Source of the DNA: Woeseiaceae bacterium
GTDB lineage: Bacteria; Pseudomonadota; Gammaproteobacteria; Steroidobacterales; Woeseiaceae
DNA: 64,000 nt
NCBI GenBank assembly: GCA_021773115.1
Contig: JAJFKS010000003.1
Coordinates: 186,001-250,000 of the forward strand
Reading direction: 5' to 3'
The first letter of the stretch is position 1. Each line of letters begins with the position of its first letter. The position numbers and the translations under genes are program-made. Positions 36,241 to 47,531 of this stretch are shown in pieces. Below the pieces are notes generated by a model. The model saw nothing but the letters and a program-made list of their open reading frames with translations, had not been told where the DNA came from and made no database searches.

Positions 36241-37512
36241 CTAGTTTCGTTTTACCGGTTCCCGGCACCAGGCACAGTAGTTCCAGAATTCGTGCGCGAT
36301 ACCCCAATGACATGATTTACAGTTTTGACGACTGCCTTTTAATTTCCATGGCCGCCGGACTTTCTTTCGACACCACGGGCAATATCGCATGAAAGGCACC
36401 AATGGACCACGACAGCGCTTATGATCACATCGACCGGTATATCGTTTGTCCGGATACGTTCGGCTGCTCTCCTCAACAAAACCCGGCCCATAACACCAGG
36501 CACAATAGTCCCAGTCATTCTTGACGCCACGCTCGCAGCGTGGGCAACTCGATGGCATGCGTGATTCCGAGCCACGTGATGGGTGATCAAAACCACACCA
36601 GGGACAAGACTGCATGCTCTCCGCCACCGGCCCTTCGCAACGTCGACAATGGTGCCGTGTTTCAAGCGTTGCCTTGAATTGCCGTTGAAATTCGCGCCAC
36701 TGCATTTTTCGCCAGGACGACCCACGGCGCGTGCCGCTGACAGCCCTCGAGCGTTTTTGTTTACGCGCCGTGCTTTGAGCTTTGACAAAAGCCGCATGCA
36801 TTTGGACGGCGTCGACATAGCGTCGTTTCGGATCGAGCTGAATGGCGTTCTTCAGTACTTCGATGATCTCCGGTCGCACCCGCGCCGACAGCCGGTCATA
36901 GCCCGGCAACGGCCACTCGAATGGCCATTCCGGTAACCTCCCGGATAACAGGCGATAGACAACGAGCCCCAATGAAAATACATCTGACTGAAATTTCGGC
37001 CGCCCCATCGCCTGTTCCGGCGCAATGTAGTCAATCGTTCCTGAACCGGATGCTTTTAGTGTACGAAGATTGAATTTAGCAAAGCCGAAATCTGCCAGCT
37101 TGAGTCGATTGTCGGGAAACAAGATGTAGTTTTCCGGCTTGATGTCGCAGTGAATTATCTTGTGGTCGTGTGCATGCGCCATTGACGCCAAAACCTGCGT
37201 CGCAAGGTCCAAAGCGCGCGCAGTTGAAATGCGTCGCTCGATTCGATCTGCAAGTGATTCCTCACCGAGCTCCATCGCGATAACAAATTTGTCGTCGATG
37301 TAACTCGCATTCATCACCGTAAGAATATTCGGGTGACGGAGTTTGGTTGCGACCTGTACTTCGTGCAAAAACTCTTCATGACCGCTGCCGTTGTCCGACT
37401 TCGGAATCTTCAACGCCACTTTGACTTTCTGAATAGTGTCTTGTGCACGATAAACATCTGCCAACGGGCCGCTTGCCAGTCGTTTCAATATTCGGTATTT
37501 GCCGATTCTCAT
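36241..37512 (-). CDS. Ser/Thr protein kinase with four C-terminal zinc ribbons
   Basis: A 423-residue cytoplasmic kinase (ATG at 37512; a start 15 bases earlier is possible). The N-terminal kinase domain has the lysine in VALKIPK, the catalytic loop HCDIKPEN and DFG, with YIAPEQ in the activation segment. After a basic linker come four CxxC...CPWC/CAWC modules spread over the last 135 residues, each likely to bind one zinc. No membrane helix. It is 21 bases from glpK upstream and 10 from the PP2C gene downstream, so it may be read from the acetoacetate/glycerol promoter. The ribbons could bind RNA, DNA or a protein partner. Confidence 0.93.
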   Translation of the reverse strand: MRIGKYRILKRLASGPLADVYRAQDTIQKVKVALKIPKSDNGSGHEEFLHEVQVATKLRHPNILTVMNASYIDDKFVIAMELGEESLADRIERRISTARALDLATQVLASMAHAHDHKIIHCDIKPENYILFPDNRLKLADFGFAKFNLRTLKASGSGTIDYIAPEQAMGRPKFQSDVFSLGLVVYRLLSGRLPEWPFEWPLPGYDRLSARVRPEIIEVLKNAIQLDPKRRYVDAVQMHAAFVKAQSTARKQKRSRAVSGTRRGSSWRKMQWREFQRQFKATLETRHHCRRCEGPVAESMQSCPWCGFDHPSRGSESRMPSSCPRCERGVKNDWDYCAWCYGPGFVEESSRTYPDKRYTGRCDHKRCRGPLVPFMRYCPWCRKKVRRPWKLKGSRQNCKSCHWGIAHEFWNYCAWCREPVKRN

Positions 37513-37533
37513 GCGCGCTTTTAGCAATGTATT

Positions 37534-39021
37534 CTACTCGTGTGTTGCAATTCGACTTACCGCTGTCCGCCAGCCCCGCAATAAACCTGCACGTTGATCA
37601 TCACTCATTCGTGGATCAAACCGGGATTCCGAGCGCCAAAGCGCTGAAATTTGTTCAGTGCCTGACAGCATGCCTGCTTTTAAAGCAGCAAGATATGCTG
37701 CGCCCAGCACAGTGGATTCGACGTTCACCGGTCGTTCGACGGTGACATTGAGAATATCCGCCAGAAACTGCAGAAACCAGTCGTTGGCAACCATGCCGCC
37801 GTCAACCCGGATAACGCTCGGAGCGATACCGTCGTCAGCCATGGCCTGAATCAGGTCGTGGGTCTGATAGGCCACGGATTGCAGCGTCGCGGTCACAATT
37901 TCATCTCGCCCGCTGCCGCGAGTCAGACCGAGAATTGCACCGCGGGCATCCGGGTCCCAGTAGGGTGCACCGAGGCCTGCAAATGCGGGAACAACGACAA
38001 TGTCGTCAACAATTCCCGTTCGTATTGCGATCGCTACAGACTCGGCTGCCGACTGGATAATCCCGAGCTCGTCGCGCAACCATTGCATAGCCGATCCGGC
38101 GACAAAGACGCTGCCTTCGAGGCCGTAGGTAACCTGACCATCCAGCCGCATGGCAACCGTCGTCAAAAGTCTGTGTTGCGAAAGAAGTGCTTTCGTGCCC
38201 GTGTTGGCGATGACGAAACATCCGGTTCCATACGTGCTCTTGGTCATGCCATCTTTGAATCCTGCCTGCCCGATCAGCGCTGCCTGCTGGTCTCCCGCCA
38301 TGCCAAGAACCGGAACCGCTCCGCCGATGCAATCATCCGTCGCCATGCCGAATTCGGCAGCGCAGTCCCTGACATCTGGCAACAGGGCCCGCGGAACGTC
38401 AAATATAGACAACAGCTCATCATCCCATTGCTGAGTATGAATATTGAACAACAGGGTTCGTGATGCATTGCTTGCATCGGTCGCGTGCTGCGCGCCGTCG
38501 CATAGCCGCCACAGCAGGAAGCAGTCAATTGTTCCGAATGCGAGTTCTCCGGCTTCAGCCCGTTGCCGAACACCGGCAACATTGTCAAGCATCCATGCGA
38601 TTTTCGTTGCGGAAAAATACGGGTCGAGTCGCAGACCTGTCTTGGCCGATACCGTGGCTTCGTGACCGTCGCGTTGCAGACGGCGGCAGACGTCGGCTGT
38701 GCGGCGATCCTGCCAGACGATCGCATTAGAAACACATTCGCCTGTTTCGCGATCCCAGATTAGCGTCGTTTCCCGCTGGTTGCTAATACCGATCGCGGCA
38801 ATGTCGGATGCCGTCACGCCTGCTTTCGACATCGCGGATCGACAAACCGCTTGTACCGAGTCCCAGATCGCTTCCGGGTCGTGTTCCACCCAGCCGGGCT
38901 GCGGATAGATCTGAGGAAACTCCTGCTGCGCGCTTGCAACGATTGCAAGGTCTGGATCGAAAACCAGCGCGCGACTGCTGCTGGTGCCCTGGTCGATCGC
39001 GAGTATGCTTTTTGCCGTCAA
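37534..39021 (-). CDS. glpK: Glycerol kinase
   Basis: A 495-residue FGGY-family kinase that phosphorylates glycerol to glycerol 3-phosphate for GlpD (encoded at 8.3 kb). ATP-binding and sugar-kinase signatures are present: [15 protein letters not shown] at the start, [12 protein letters not shown] and the C-terminal [14 protein letters not shown]. It starts with TTG in a TTGA overlap with the thioesterase stop. Length is normal and no frameshift is seen. It is placed between the thioesterase and the kinase/phosphatase pair. Confidence 0.95.
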   Translation of the reverse strand: MTAKSILAIDQGTSSSRALVFDPDLAIVASAQQEFPQIYPQPGWVEHDPEAIWDSVQAVCRSAMSKAGVTASDIAAIGISNQRETTLIWDRETGECVSNAIVWQDRRTADVCRRLQRDGHEATVSAKTGLRLDPYFSATKIAWMLDNVAGVRQRAEAGELAFGTIDCFLLWRLCDGAQHATDASNASRTLLFNIHTQQWDDELLSIFDVPRALLPDVRDCAAEFGMATDDCIGGAVPVLGMAGDQQAALIGQAGFKDGMTKSTYGTGCFVIANTGTKALLSQHRLLTTVAMRLDGQVTYGLEGSVFVAGSAMQWLRDELGIIQSAAESVAIAIRTGIVDDIVVVPAFAGLGAPYWDPDARGAILGLTRGSGRDEIVTATLQSVAYQTHDLIQAMADDGIAPSVIRVDGGMVANDWFLQFLADILNVTVERPVNVESTVLGAAYLAALKAGMLSGTEQISALWRSESRFDPRMSDDQRAGLLRGWRTAVSRIATHE

Positions 39022-39536
39022 GGTCGAGATGCACCGAAAATAGGTTTCTTGATTGACATCTGCCGACCCGCTTCCGCGGGCCAGTCAGAAGTTTTCTGTT
39101 GGCCGGCAAACGCCGCAATCCGCTCACGAATCGCATCGGGCCACGGCGCGACACGCCGCACTGACAAGTCGACGTGCAGATTCATCCATTCGGCGGTCGC
39201 GGCAAGATAGTGCTTCTCGGCATGATACATACGCATGAACTGGTGAATGCGTTTCGTATCATAAGCCAGCAAATACGACGTAATTACGTAGGGCTCGTCA
39301 AGTGTCAGTTCCCGTTGCCAGGTGACGTGGCTTTCTACGGCAAATGTTGAACTCTGGCTTACGTTGATGTGATTTTCTGTAATGCCGAAGCTCTCCCACA
39401 ATGTGTCGACAGCTGTATCAAATGCCAGCACATAATAGGCAACATTCATGTGATTGTTGACATCGATCCATTCGGGCAGCACAGTGCCGCGGATGATTTC
39501 GGCGCCAGCGTATTCAGGCATCGGCAACGGTTCCAC
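39018..39536 (-). CDS. Hotdog-fold thioesterase family protein
   Basis: A 172-residue protein with a 4HBT/hotdog pattern: [17 protein letters not shown] is the typical active-site segment, followed by [13 protein letters not shown] strands. It probably cleaves a short or medium acyl-CoA. GTG at 39536 is two bases after the acetoacetyl-CoA synthetase stop; an ATG 15 bases downstream is an alternative. Overlap with glpK by four bases gives a coupled aacS-thioesterase-glpK series. A link to ketone-body or carnitine metabolism is inference. Confidence 0.85.
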   Translation of the reverse strand: MEPLPMPEYAGAEIIRGTVLPEWIDVNNHMNVAYYVLAFDTAVDTLWESFGITENHINVSQSSTFAVESHVTWQRELTLDEPYVITSYLLAYDTKRIHQFMRMYHAEKHYLAATAEWMNLHVDLSVRRVAPWPDAIRERIAAFAGQQKTSDWPAEAGRQMSIKKPIFGASRP

Positions 39537-39537
39537 C

Positions 39538-41472
<1,935 letters not shown>

Positions 41473-41557
41473 CAGTCTCTATGCTTCAAGGGTGCGCTTC
41501 AGTATCCACAATACGGCACTTGTGTCCATGGCCGATCGAGGGTAATACTCCAGTGAC

Positions 41558-42148
41558 ATGAACAACCTCCTGATATTCGCTACTGCCGCGATCCTGCTGA
41601 CAATTGTTGTGTTGATCGTCAGGCGTTCCCGCAATTCCGGCCGACCCATTCCCGCCGCGCTACGGCTGGGCCGCCCGCTGCCCGATTTTCTGGCCACCGA
41701 CGAAAGCGGCGATCCCGTTCGTTCCACCGAATTGCACGGCACCGCAGCTGTCATCCTGTTTGTACGGGGTAGCTGGTGTCCTTTTTGCAGTTCGCAAGTC
41801 GAAGACTTGAGCGTGCATTACAAGGACATTGTCGATCTTGGCGCGCGACTGATCCTGGTAACGCCGAAGCCACTTGAAACCACGCGTCGCGTCGCCGATT
41901 TTTTTGAAGTCGAGTTCGACTTCTGGCTGGACACCGATCTGGCGGTCGCCAAGCAACTGGGCCTGTTGGACGAGTCTGGCGTCCCAGAGGTTCATCACAA
42001 GGAATATGGCGACGACACTGTATGGCCGACCGCACTCGTCGTCGACCGGAACGGTGTCATTATTTATTCGAAATTGGCGCAGAACATCTCTGACCGCCCG
42101 GATCCGAAAGACCTGGTGCAGGTGCTGCGAAACGCGCAACAGCGTTAG
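41558..42148 (+). CDS. Membrane-anchored peroxiredoxin/thioredoxin-fold protein
   Basis: A 196-residue protein with an N-terminal membrane helix (about 4-22) and an AhpC/TSA-like redoxin domain. The active site reads RGSWCPFCSSQ, a CxxC in the usual place. The domain faces the periplasm if the anchor is N-in. It may reduce disulfides or peroxides in the envelope. Convergent four-base overlap with the DUF2461 gene. Confidence 0.85.
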   Translation: MNNLLIFATAAILLTIVVLIVRRSRNSGRPIPAALRLGRPLPDFLATDESGDPVRSTELHGTAAVILFVRGSWCPFCSSQVEDLSVHYKDIVDLGARLILVTPKPLETTRRVADFFEVEFDFWLDTDLAVAKQLGLLDESGVPEVHHKEYGDDTVWPTALVVDRNGVIIYSKLAQNISDRPDPKDLVQVLRNAQQR

Positions 42149-42840
42149 GGCTTGACGCCAACCGCCGCGCAGAGAAACTGCATGAATGGCGTCGCCTGTT
42201 TGAAAGCGCTTTCAACGCTGCGCTGAAACTGCGGTTTCAGGCAGTCTTCTACGCTCATGTCCTTGACCGCGATGAAACTCTTGCGCTTGATGTCATCAAT
42301 AAGCGCATGCTCTTTGTCAAACCCACGCGGCGGCCGCTGCAGCGATTCACCACCCAGTCTGAAATTGCGTTTGAACACGGCACTTCCCGTTGCACGCCTC
42401 CACTCCGACGGCTGCGCGGCAATGCGCTCGCGAATTTTCCGTAGCGGCTCGGATTCCGGTCGCCACATCCCAACCCCGGCAAATACCTCGTCCGGGTCAA
42501 TATGGAGATAGAAACCCGGCGCGTGCACATCTTTGGCACGCTCGTGTCGGAACTGAATGCCGATATTGGTCTTATAGGGAAGCTTGTTATTTGAAAACCG
42601 CGTATCCCGATAGACTCGCATTAACGAGCCGCTCATACGCGTCGGTACGGCGGTGAAATGCGGCGCTATATTCGCCAGCGGTTCCTGCATCGACTGGATA
42701 AAGCGTAGCGCGACATCCAGAACGTCTTCTTCATAGCGCGACTTGTTCGCCTTGAACCATTCGCGATTATTGTTCGCCTTAAGCTGTCGCAGAAATTTGA
42801 TCGTGCGTTCTTCGAAGCGGCTGTAACGACTGCCCGCCAT
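42145..42840 (-). CDS. DUF2461 family protein
   Basis: A 231-residue protein of the DUF2461/TIGR02453 family, recognised by LKANNNREWFKANKSRYEEDV near the N-terminus, VYRDTRFSNNKLPYKTNIG in the middle and the HIDPDEVFAGVGMW segment. The molecular function is not established. ATG at 42840 overlaps the stop of the upstream DUF7009-like gene by one base (TGATG), so the two are coupled. Confidence 0.88.
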   Translation of the reverse strand: MAGSRYSRFEERTIKFLRQLKANNNREWFKANKSRYEEDVLDVALRFIQSMQEPLANIAPHFTAVPTRMSGSLMRVYRDTRFSNNKLPYKTNIGIQFRHERAKDVHAPGFYLHIDPDEVFAGVGMWRPESEPLRKIRERIAAQPSEWRRATGSAVFKRNFRLGGESLQRPPRGFDKEHALIDDIKRKSFIAVKDMSVEDCLKPQFQRSVESAFKQATPFMQFLCAAVGVKP

Positions 42841-43220
42841 CAGCAATGACTGTCCGTTTCCGGATGCTCAAACATATCCGATTCATCTTCACCGTCTCGC
42901 GGTGCGAGACAGGCAAAATCTTTCTCAACGAGAATATTCAGTGTTTCTCCATCGTCAAGCCGCTGCTCACCATGGATCGAGACCTGTTCGGTCGTCGCCC
43001 AGGCCAGCGCGATCGTCTCTGGCAGTCGTACTGTTATCGCGTTGTTTGAGAAAAGTGCGCCGGGATTAACGCTTGCGGGACTGCTTTCGAGCGCATAGGT
43101 GAATTGGCGTCCACCCGGAAAACGCGTGTGTGACGACACGACGCCCGTGTCGCGCATGAGCTCGACCTCACGCCGTTCCAGGCGCAGTCGAATGGAATTG
43201 TCTCGGATTCGAATTTTCAC
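42840..43220 (-). CDS. DUF7009-like small protein
   Basis: A 126-residue soluble protein beginning MKIRIRDNSIRLRLERREVE, the hallmark start of the DUF7009 family. It is beta-rich and ends in an acidic tail with cysteines (CLAPRDGEDESDM...SHC). No function is known to me. It is coupled to the DUF2461 gene. Divergent from the TauE-family transporter gene with about 80 bases between. Confidence 0.75.
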   Translation of the reverse strand: MKIRIRDNSIRLRLERREVELMRDTGVVSSHTRFPGGRQFTYALESSPASVNPGALFSNNAITVRLPETIALAWATTEQVSIHGEQRLDDGETLNILVEKDFACLAPRDGEDESDMFEHPETDSHC

Positions 43221-43301
43221 AATAGCTAGTCTTGTCGGTTGAGCCCTGATTAAATCAGAAAACCGGCCTGTCAGTCTTTGAATGCTCGCCCAGGAGCCAT
43301 T

Positions 43302-44054
43302 TTGCTATCTGATCCACTATTTTACGCAGTCGCTGTACCCGCTGTGCTGCTTTTCGGCATTGCCAAAGGCGGTTTCGGCGGCGGGCTCGGAGTCGCGTCG
43401 GTACCCTTGATGTCGCTCACCATGTCACCCGTACAGGCAGCCAGTATTCTACTGCCGATCCTGTGCCTCATGGACCTGATCAGTCTCTGGGCATATCGCG
43501 GCAAATGGGTCTGGCCAGAGCTCCGCGCACTCGTTCCGGCCTCACTGATTGGCATTGCACTGGGTACGCTGTCATTTGGTTTGTTGAGTGCAAGCGCGGT
43601 CAAGCTTATCGTGGGGCTGGTCGCCTTGCTATTTATTACGCATTACGGGTACGCGAATCGGCGGCACCGCGAAGTCCCGCAAGCATCAATACCCCGGGTT
43701 TATGGAATTCTTGCCGGAGCCGGCGCCGGATTTACCAGCTTCATTGCGCATGCCGGAGGGCCGCCCGTCAGCATGTACCTGCTTCGCAGGTCGTTGAACC
43801 GCACCGAATTCGTTGCGACCAGCGCGGTCTTTTTCTCGATCGCCAACTACGTGAAGCTGGTGCCCTATGGCTGGCTCGGACAGCTTTCAAGCGACAATCT
43901 TTACGCGTCGTTGATTCTGGCGCCTCTGGCACCGATCGGCGTCGGCATGGGAGTCTGGTTACACGAAAGAGTCTCGGACCGGATTTTCTTTCGCTTCGCC
44001 TACTTCATGCTGTTCATCATCGCTCTGAAGTTGATCAACGACGGTCTTGGTTGA
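43302..44054 (+). CDS. TauE/SafE-family membrane transporter
   Basis: A 250-residue membrane protein with about eight helices in the two-repeat TauE/SafE pattern (FGIAKGGFGGGLG near the start, AGAGAGFTSFIAHAGGPPVSMYLL in the second half). The family exports sulfite, sulfoacetate or related anions. A TTG start at 43302 with AGGAG five bases upstream fits better than the TTG at 43278. No sulfur-metabolism gene is next to it, so the substrate is open. Confidence 0.9.
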   Translation: MLSDPLFYAVAVPAVLLFGIAKGGFGGGLGVASVPLMSLTMSPVQAASILLPILCLMDLISLWAYRGKWVWPELRALVPASLIGIALGTLSFGLLSASAVKLIVGLVALLFITHYGYANRRHREVPQASIPRVYGILAGAGAGFTSFIAHAGGPPVSMYLLRRSLNRTEFVATSAVFFSIANYVKLVPYGWLGQLSSDNLYASLILAPLAPIGVGMGVWLHERVSDRIFFRFAYFMLFIIALKLINDGLG

Positions 44055-44089
44055 AAGTGACCGGCCGACGATTCGACTGCAGACCAATG

Positions 44090-44302
44090 TTACTCGGCGA
44101 TGACGTTTTCCGCCTGCGGCCCTTTCTGGCCCTGAGTAATTTCCATTGAGACCTTCTGGCCTTCCTTCAATGATTTGAAGCCTTCCATCTGAATCGCCGT
44201 ATGGTGCACGAATACATCCTGACCACCTTCGCGTTCGATAAATCCAAATCCCTTATCATCGTTGAACCATTTAACGGTTCCGCTAACTCGATCGCCTGAC
44301 AT
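44090..44302 (-). CDS. Cold-shock-domain protein
   Basis: A 70-residue CspA-family protein with RNP1 (KGFGFIER) and RNP2 (VFVHH) motifs that bind single-stranded RNA or DNA. GAGG lies seven bases before the ATG. The 5' leader between it and the upstream lactate-dehydrogenase-like gene is only 23 bases, so it lacks the long untranslated leader of cold-induced cspA genes unless transcribed from further upstream. Confidence 0.96.
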   Translation of the reverse strand: MSGDRVSGTVKWFNDDKGFGFIEREGGQDVFVHHTAIQMEGFKSLKEGQKVSMEITQGQKGPQAENVIAE

Positions 44303-44325
44303 GATTACCTCGCAATGCCTTTCGA

Positions 44326-45483
44326 TTAGTGACTACGGCCCCTGTGTCTTACGAAGCCTGTTCCGAGCTTAGCGACCGAATCACAGCCCATCAAGGCCAA
44401 TGAACGCTCTAATTCGGTGCGTAGCAACGTCAACCCCCGGATCACACCCTGTTCGCCGCCCGCAGCCAGCGGGTAAAGATAGGCGCGGCCGATGCTGCAG
44501 GCATTGGCGCCCAACGCCAACGCCTTAATGATATGGGTTCCCCGACGAATACCACCATCACAAATGATCTCAAGCTTGTCGTGCAGAGCGTCGGCGACAT
44601 CCGCAATACAGTCGACCGGTGCCGGCGCTCCCTCGAGCTGTCGGCCACCATGATTCGACAGCATGACGGCTGTCGCACCCGCATTCATGGCCTGACGACA
44701 GTCAGCGACGGTTTGCACGCCTTTGACCACCAGCGGCCCGTCCCAAATTGACGCGAGCCATTCAACGTCCTTCCAGGTCAGTGAGCGATCCAGTTGGCTG
44801 TTGAAGTAGTCCAGTAAACTCATGTCATCGAATTGAGAGGGCCGGTCGCTGGTCGCAAGATTGACCATTTCAAGGTCTTTTCGGATCAATGCGCGATACA
44901 GCCAGTCGGCATGACGAATCCAGCTCGGCAGGCTGCGCAGTCGCAGGCGACCGGACGAAAAACCGTAAACGGCGTCGCGCTCCCGATTGCCCGGTACCGG
45001 CGTGTCCACGGTCAGGCAAAGCGCCGTGTATCCGGACGTTTTGCAGCGTGCAACCATATCGGCCGTAACACCGCGATCCTTGAGAACATAGACCTGGTAC
45101 ATTTTCGGGCAGTTGCCGGCGGCGGCCGCGTCTTCAATGGTTGTTGTCGCGAGCGTCGACAGTCCGTAGACCATGCCCAGTTTTTCTGCGGCTCTGACAA
45201 CCGCTGGCTCGCCTGAGGCATGAAACAGCCTGGATGCGCCGGTCGGCGAGAGCATGACAGGCCAATCGATTTTCTCGCCGAACAACGTGGACTGCAAATG
45301 AATATTGCTGACGTCGGACAATTGTGCGGGCAGAATTTCATAGTCGTCGAATGCTTTCGTGTTTCGCTTCAGCGTCCATTCATCATCAGCGCCGCCATCA
45401 AGATAGTGAAACACTGGCGACGGCAATCTGCGCCGTGCGATTCGGCGAAAATCCATGATGTTGTTGCAATCGGAAATTTTCAC
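44326..45483 (-). CDS. FMN-dependent alpha-hydroxy acid dehydrogenase (LldD family)
   Basis: A 385-residue flavoenzyme of the L-lactate dehydrogenase/glycolate oxidase family. The catalytic histidine motif [13 protein letters not shown] phosphate loop [14 protein letters not shown] and [14 protein letters not shown] are all present. It would oxidise L-lactate or another 2-hydroxy acid to the keto acid and pass electrons to quinone. GTG start at 45483; an ATG 27 bases downstream is possible. The substrate cannot be told apart from sequence alone. Confidence 0.92.
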   Translation of the reverse strand: MKISDCNNIMDFRRIARRRLPSPVFHYLDGGADDEWTLKRNTKAFDDYEILPAQLSDVSNIHLQSTLFGEKIDWPVMLSPTGASRLFHASGEPAVVRAAEKLGMVYGLSTLATTTIEDAAAAGNCPKMYQVYVLKDRGVTADMVARCKTSGYTALCLTVDTPVPGNRERDAVYGFSSGRLRLRSLPSWIRHADWLYRALIRKDLEMVNLATSDRPSQFDDMSLLDYFNSQLDRSLTWKDVEWLASIWDGPLVVKGVQTVADCRQAMNAGATAVMLSNHGGRQLEGAPAPVDCIADVADALHDKLEIICDGGIRRGTHIIKALALGANACSIGRAYLYPLAAGGEQGVIRGLTLLRTELERSLALMGCDSVAKLGTGFVRHRGRSH

Positions 45484-45558
45484 GAATTGAGGTTATCACG
45501 CATTGACGTACGCGGCTTCACGCCTGTAGCGTTGGCGGGCAATTCAAATGGTGGTGGC

Positions 45559-46929
45559 GTGTCCAAACAAGACCAATCTTTTTCTTACTCGCTTGAGGTC
45601 GGTAACCTGGCCAATCAGCGGTCGATCACTGCCTGGCTCCTGCTTGGGCTGGTGTCGCTCGTGGCTGCCGGCTTTTTTTCGATCTTACTGGTACTCGCGC
45701 GTACTCCGGTCATCCAGGGACTCGTCCCGCTGCTGGATTTTTTCCGCATTGCGCTCGTCACTCATGTCACGCTATCGGTCCTGATATGGCTGCTCGCAAT
45801 ATCAGCAGTGAATTGGAGCCTGATCACGAGCAGCGAAAACGTGATCTGGGACCGCCTGTCGTTTTTGCTCGCGGCACTGGGCACCAGCGTCATTATTGTT
45901 TGCCCGTTCCTCGGGGCCGGCGATCCGCTTATGAATAATTACGTGCCGGTACTTCGACACCCGCTTTTTTACACGGGGCTGGGGCTTTTCACCGCCGGAA
46001 TTTTCAGTCACCTGGTCCGGGCCGCGAGTTGCTGGCCAAGATTGAAGCAGGAACTGACTGGTGCGGACGCGCTGCATATCGGTATTGCCTTGTCGACCGG
46101 GCTTACCGCGCTCGCGTTGCTTGCCGTCATCGCATCCTGGCTGAATTTGCCAAGCACTATGGGCGGCCAAATCTACTTCGAATTCCTGTTCTGGGGCGGT
46201 GGACACATAATCCAGTTCAGCTATACGCTCCTGATGATGATCGCCTGGGTCGTGCTCGCCAATGCGAGCGGCTGTCGGTTCGATCTAACGCCCCGGTTGA
46301 CGCTGGTATTCCTGGTCTTCCTCGCACTGCCAGTCATTACCGTACCTTTTCTTTATGTTGCACATGACGTAACTACTGCCGGTCACCGGATCGCGTTTAC
46401 GGAACTCATGAAATACGGCGGTTTATCATGCCTTCCGCTTGGGCTGGCCGTAGCTGCGAGTTTGTGGCGCGCAGAGACGCCTGAAGGTGAGGCGCGTTAC
46501 CTGCGAGCAGCTCTCGTCAGCTCGCTCGGTCTGTTTGCCATCGGGGGTTTCCTTGGCTTTATGATTTCCGGCCTCGATATCGTTATTCCTGCTCACTATC
46601 ACGGAGCAACGGTGGGTGTGACCATTGCGTTCATGGGCCTCACGTACTATTTGTTGCCGCGCCTCGGCTTTGGGAAATTGCCGCAACGCATGGCGACGTG
46701 GCAACCGTGGCTGTACGGCGGTGGCCAACTGATGCACGTCGCAGGCCTTGCCTGGAGTGGTGGTTATGGCGTGCAACGCAAAACGGCCGGGGCCGCCCAG
46801 GGGCTGGATGGCATCAGCCAAACCGCCGGCATGGGACTAATGGGACTCGGTGGACTGATATCCGTGATCGGCGGTTTGCTGTTTCTCGTTGTCGCCTACC
46901 GCTCAATCCGCAGTCGCGAGAAAAACTGA
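45559..46929 (+). CDS. Divergent heme-copper oxidase-like catalytic subunit (possible NO reductase)
   Basis: A 456-residue protein with about twelve membrane helices; GTG at 45559 gives a sensible N-terminus. Expected ligands: helix-2 His (H69), helix-6 His in WGGGHIIQF (H216), helix-10 pair HYH (H346, H348). The helix-7 HH pair of oxidases appears as H269-D270. The residue four after H216 is Phe, so the HPxxY active-site tyrosine of oxygen reductases is missing. Tyrosine loss is known in NO reductases of this superfamily. A small membrane protein is coupled downstream. No CuA subunit is adjacent on this strand. It may be an unusual NO reductase or a degenerate oxidase. Confidence 0.85.
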   Translation: MSKQDQSFSYSLEVGNLANQRSITAWLLLGLVSLVAAGFFSILLVLARTPVIQGLVPLLDFFRIALVTHVTLSVLIWLLAISAVNWSLITSSENVIWDRLSFLLAALGTSVIIVCPFLGAGDPLMNNYVPVLRHPLFYTGLGLFTAGIFSHLVRAASCWPRLKQELTGADALHIGIALSTGLTALALLAVIASWLNLPSTMGGQIYFEFLFWGGGHIIQFSYTLLMMIAWVVLANASGCRFDLTPRLTLVFLVFLALPVITVPFLYVAHDVTTAGHRIAFTELMKYGGLSCLPLGLAVAASLWRAETPEGEARYLRAALVSSLGLFAIGGFLGFMISGLDIVIPAHYHGATVGVTIAFMGLTYYLLPRLGFGKLPQRMATWQPWLYGGGQLMHVAGLAWSGGYGVQRKTAGAAQGLDGISQTAGMGLMGLGGLISVIGGLLFLVVAYRSIRSREKN

Positions 46930-47123
46930 TGGACCTTGTCGTGTTCACAATCAACGCGATTGCGATCTACCTGCTGGCGGACTGGCTTCTCACACGTTTG
47001 GAAAAATGGCGAGGCAAAGTGCTGGCGCAACGCCAGGTACTCTTTTTTGTCATCTTCTTATTGCTGGCACTGCTGTCCTTCAGCGTCATTCAGGCTGTTC
47101 TCAGCCCGCCCCCAATCGAGTAG
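46929..47123 (+). CDS. Small membrane protein coupled to the oxidase-like subunit
   Basis: A 64-residue protein with two hydrophobic stretches (VFTINAIAIYLLADWLL and VLFFVIFLLLALLSFSVI). ATG overlaps the upstream stop (TGATG), so it is translated with the heme-copper subunit and is probably an accessory subunit of it. It ends four bases before the convergent hemerythrin gene. Confidence 0.7.
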   Translation: MDLVVFTINAIAIYLLADWLLTRLEKWRGKVLAQRQVLFFVIFLLLALLSFSVIQAVLSPPPIE

Positions 47124-47127
47124 CGCA

Positions 47128-47526
47128 TCAATGCTGACCTATCTTGCGGTGCAGTCGCGCATCGAAGCTTGAGAAATGTTCGGAAAACCAGTCTGACAGG
47201 TTTTCCTGCAATACCCTGGCACCCGTTTCTGGATCGTCAGCAAAGGAATCCATCAAGTCTCGAATCTCATCCAGCAGTTTTTCGTGATCTGCCTTGTGTG
47301 CTGGATACTCGTAGTAGTTGGTGTTTCGCATGATGCGCTCCTCAAGTGCGAAGTGCATGGATATAGAGCTGAAGATGTCGCCGAGGAAGCTATCGATCTG
47401 ATCGTTGTCCGGGGAATCACCGAGTTCCTGGTAAACCAAGTTGATCAGCTCAATCATCTCGCGATGCTCGTCGTCCATGGACTCGATGCCAACGCTGTAT
47501 TCCGGTTTCCATTGCAGCAAGCTCAT
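47128..47526 (-). CDS. Bacteriohemerythrin
   Basis: A 132-residue single-domain hemerythrin with the di-iron ligand pattern: DDEHREM, HFALEERIM, HKADHEKLL and EHFSSFDARL. It binds oxygen, and some members bind NO or protect against it. It is the last gene of the minus-strand oxidase operon; the GTG at 47535 overlaps the upstream stop by four bases, but ATG at 47526 is the likely start. Delivery or sensing of oxygen or NO for the oxidase is a reasonable inference. Confidence 0.93.
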   Translation of the reverse strand: MSLLQWKPEYSVGIESMDDEHREMIELINLVYQELGDSPDNDQIDSFLGDIFSSISMHFALEERIMRNTNYYEYPAHKADHEKLLDEIRDLMDSFADDPETGARVLQENLSDWFSEHFSSFDARLHRKIGQH

Positions 47527-47531
47527 AGCCG

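Noticed and set aside
23495-37512. The kinase/FHA/SUMF1/VWA cluster considered as type VI secretion or Zorya defence.
   Set aside because: No type VI sheath, Hcp, VgrG, ClpV or TssM genes, and no Zorya helicase or ZorC-like gene; the MotB-like partners end in VWA rather than OmpA domains.
45487-45500. TTGAGGTTATCAC before the second oxidase-like gene, considered as an FNR/CRP-family site.
   Set aside because: Spacing between the TTGA and TCA halves is one base short of the TTGAT-N4-ATCAA consensus, so I do not call it.
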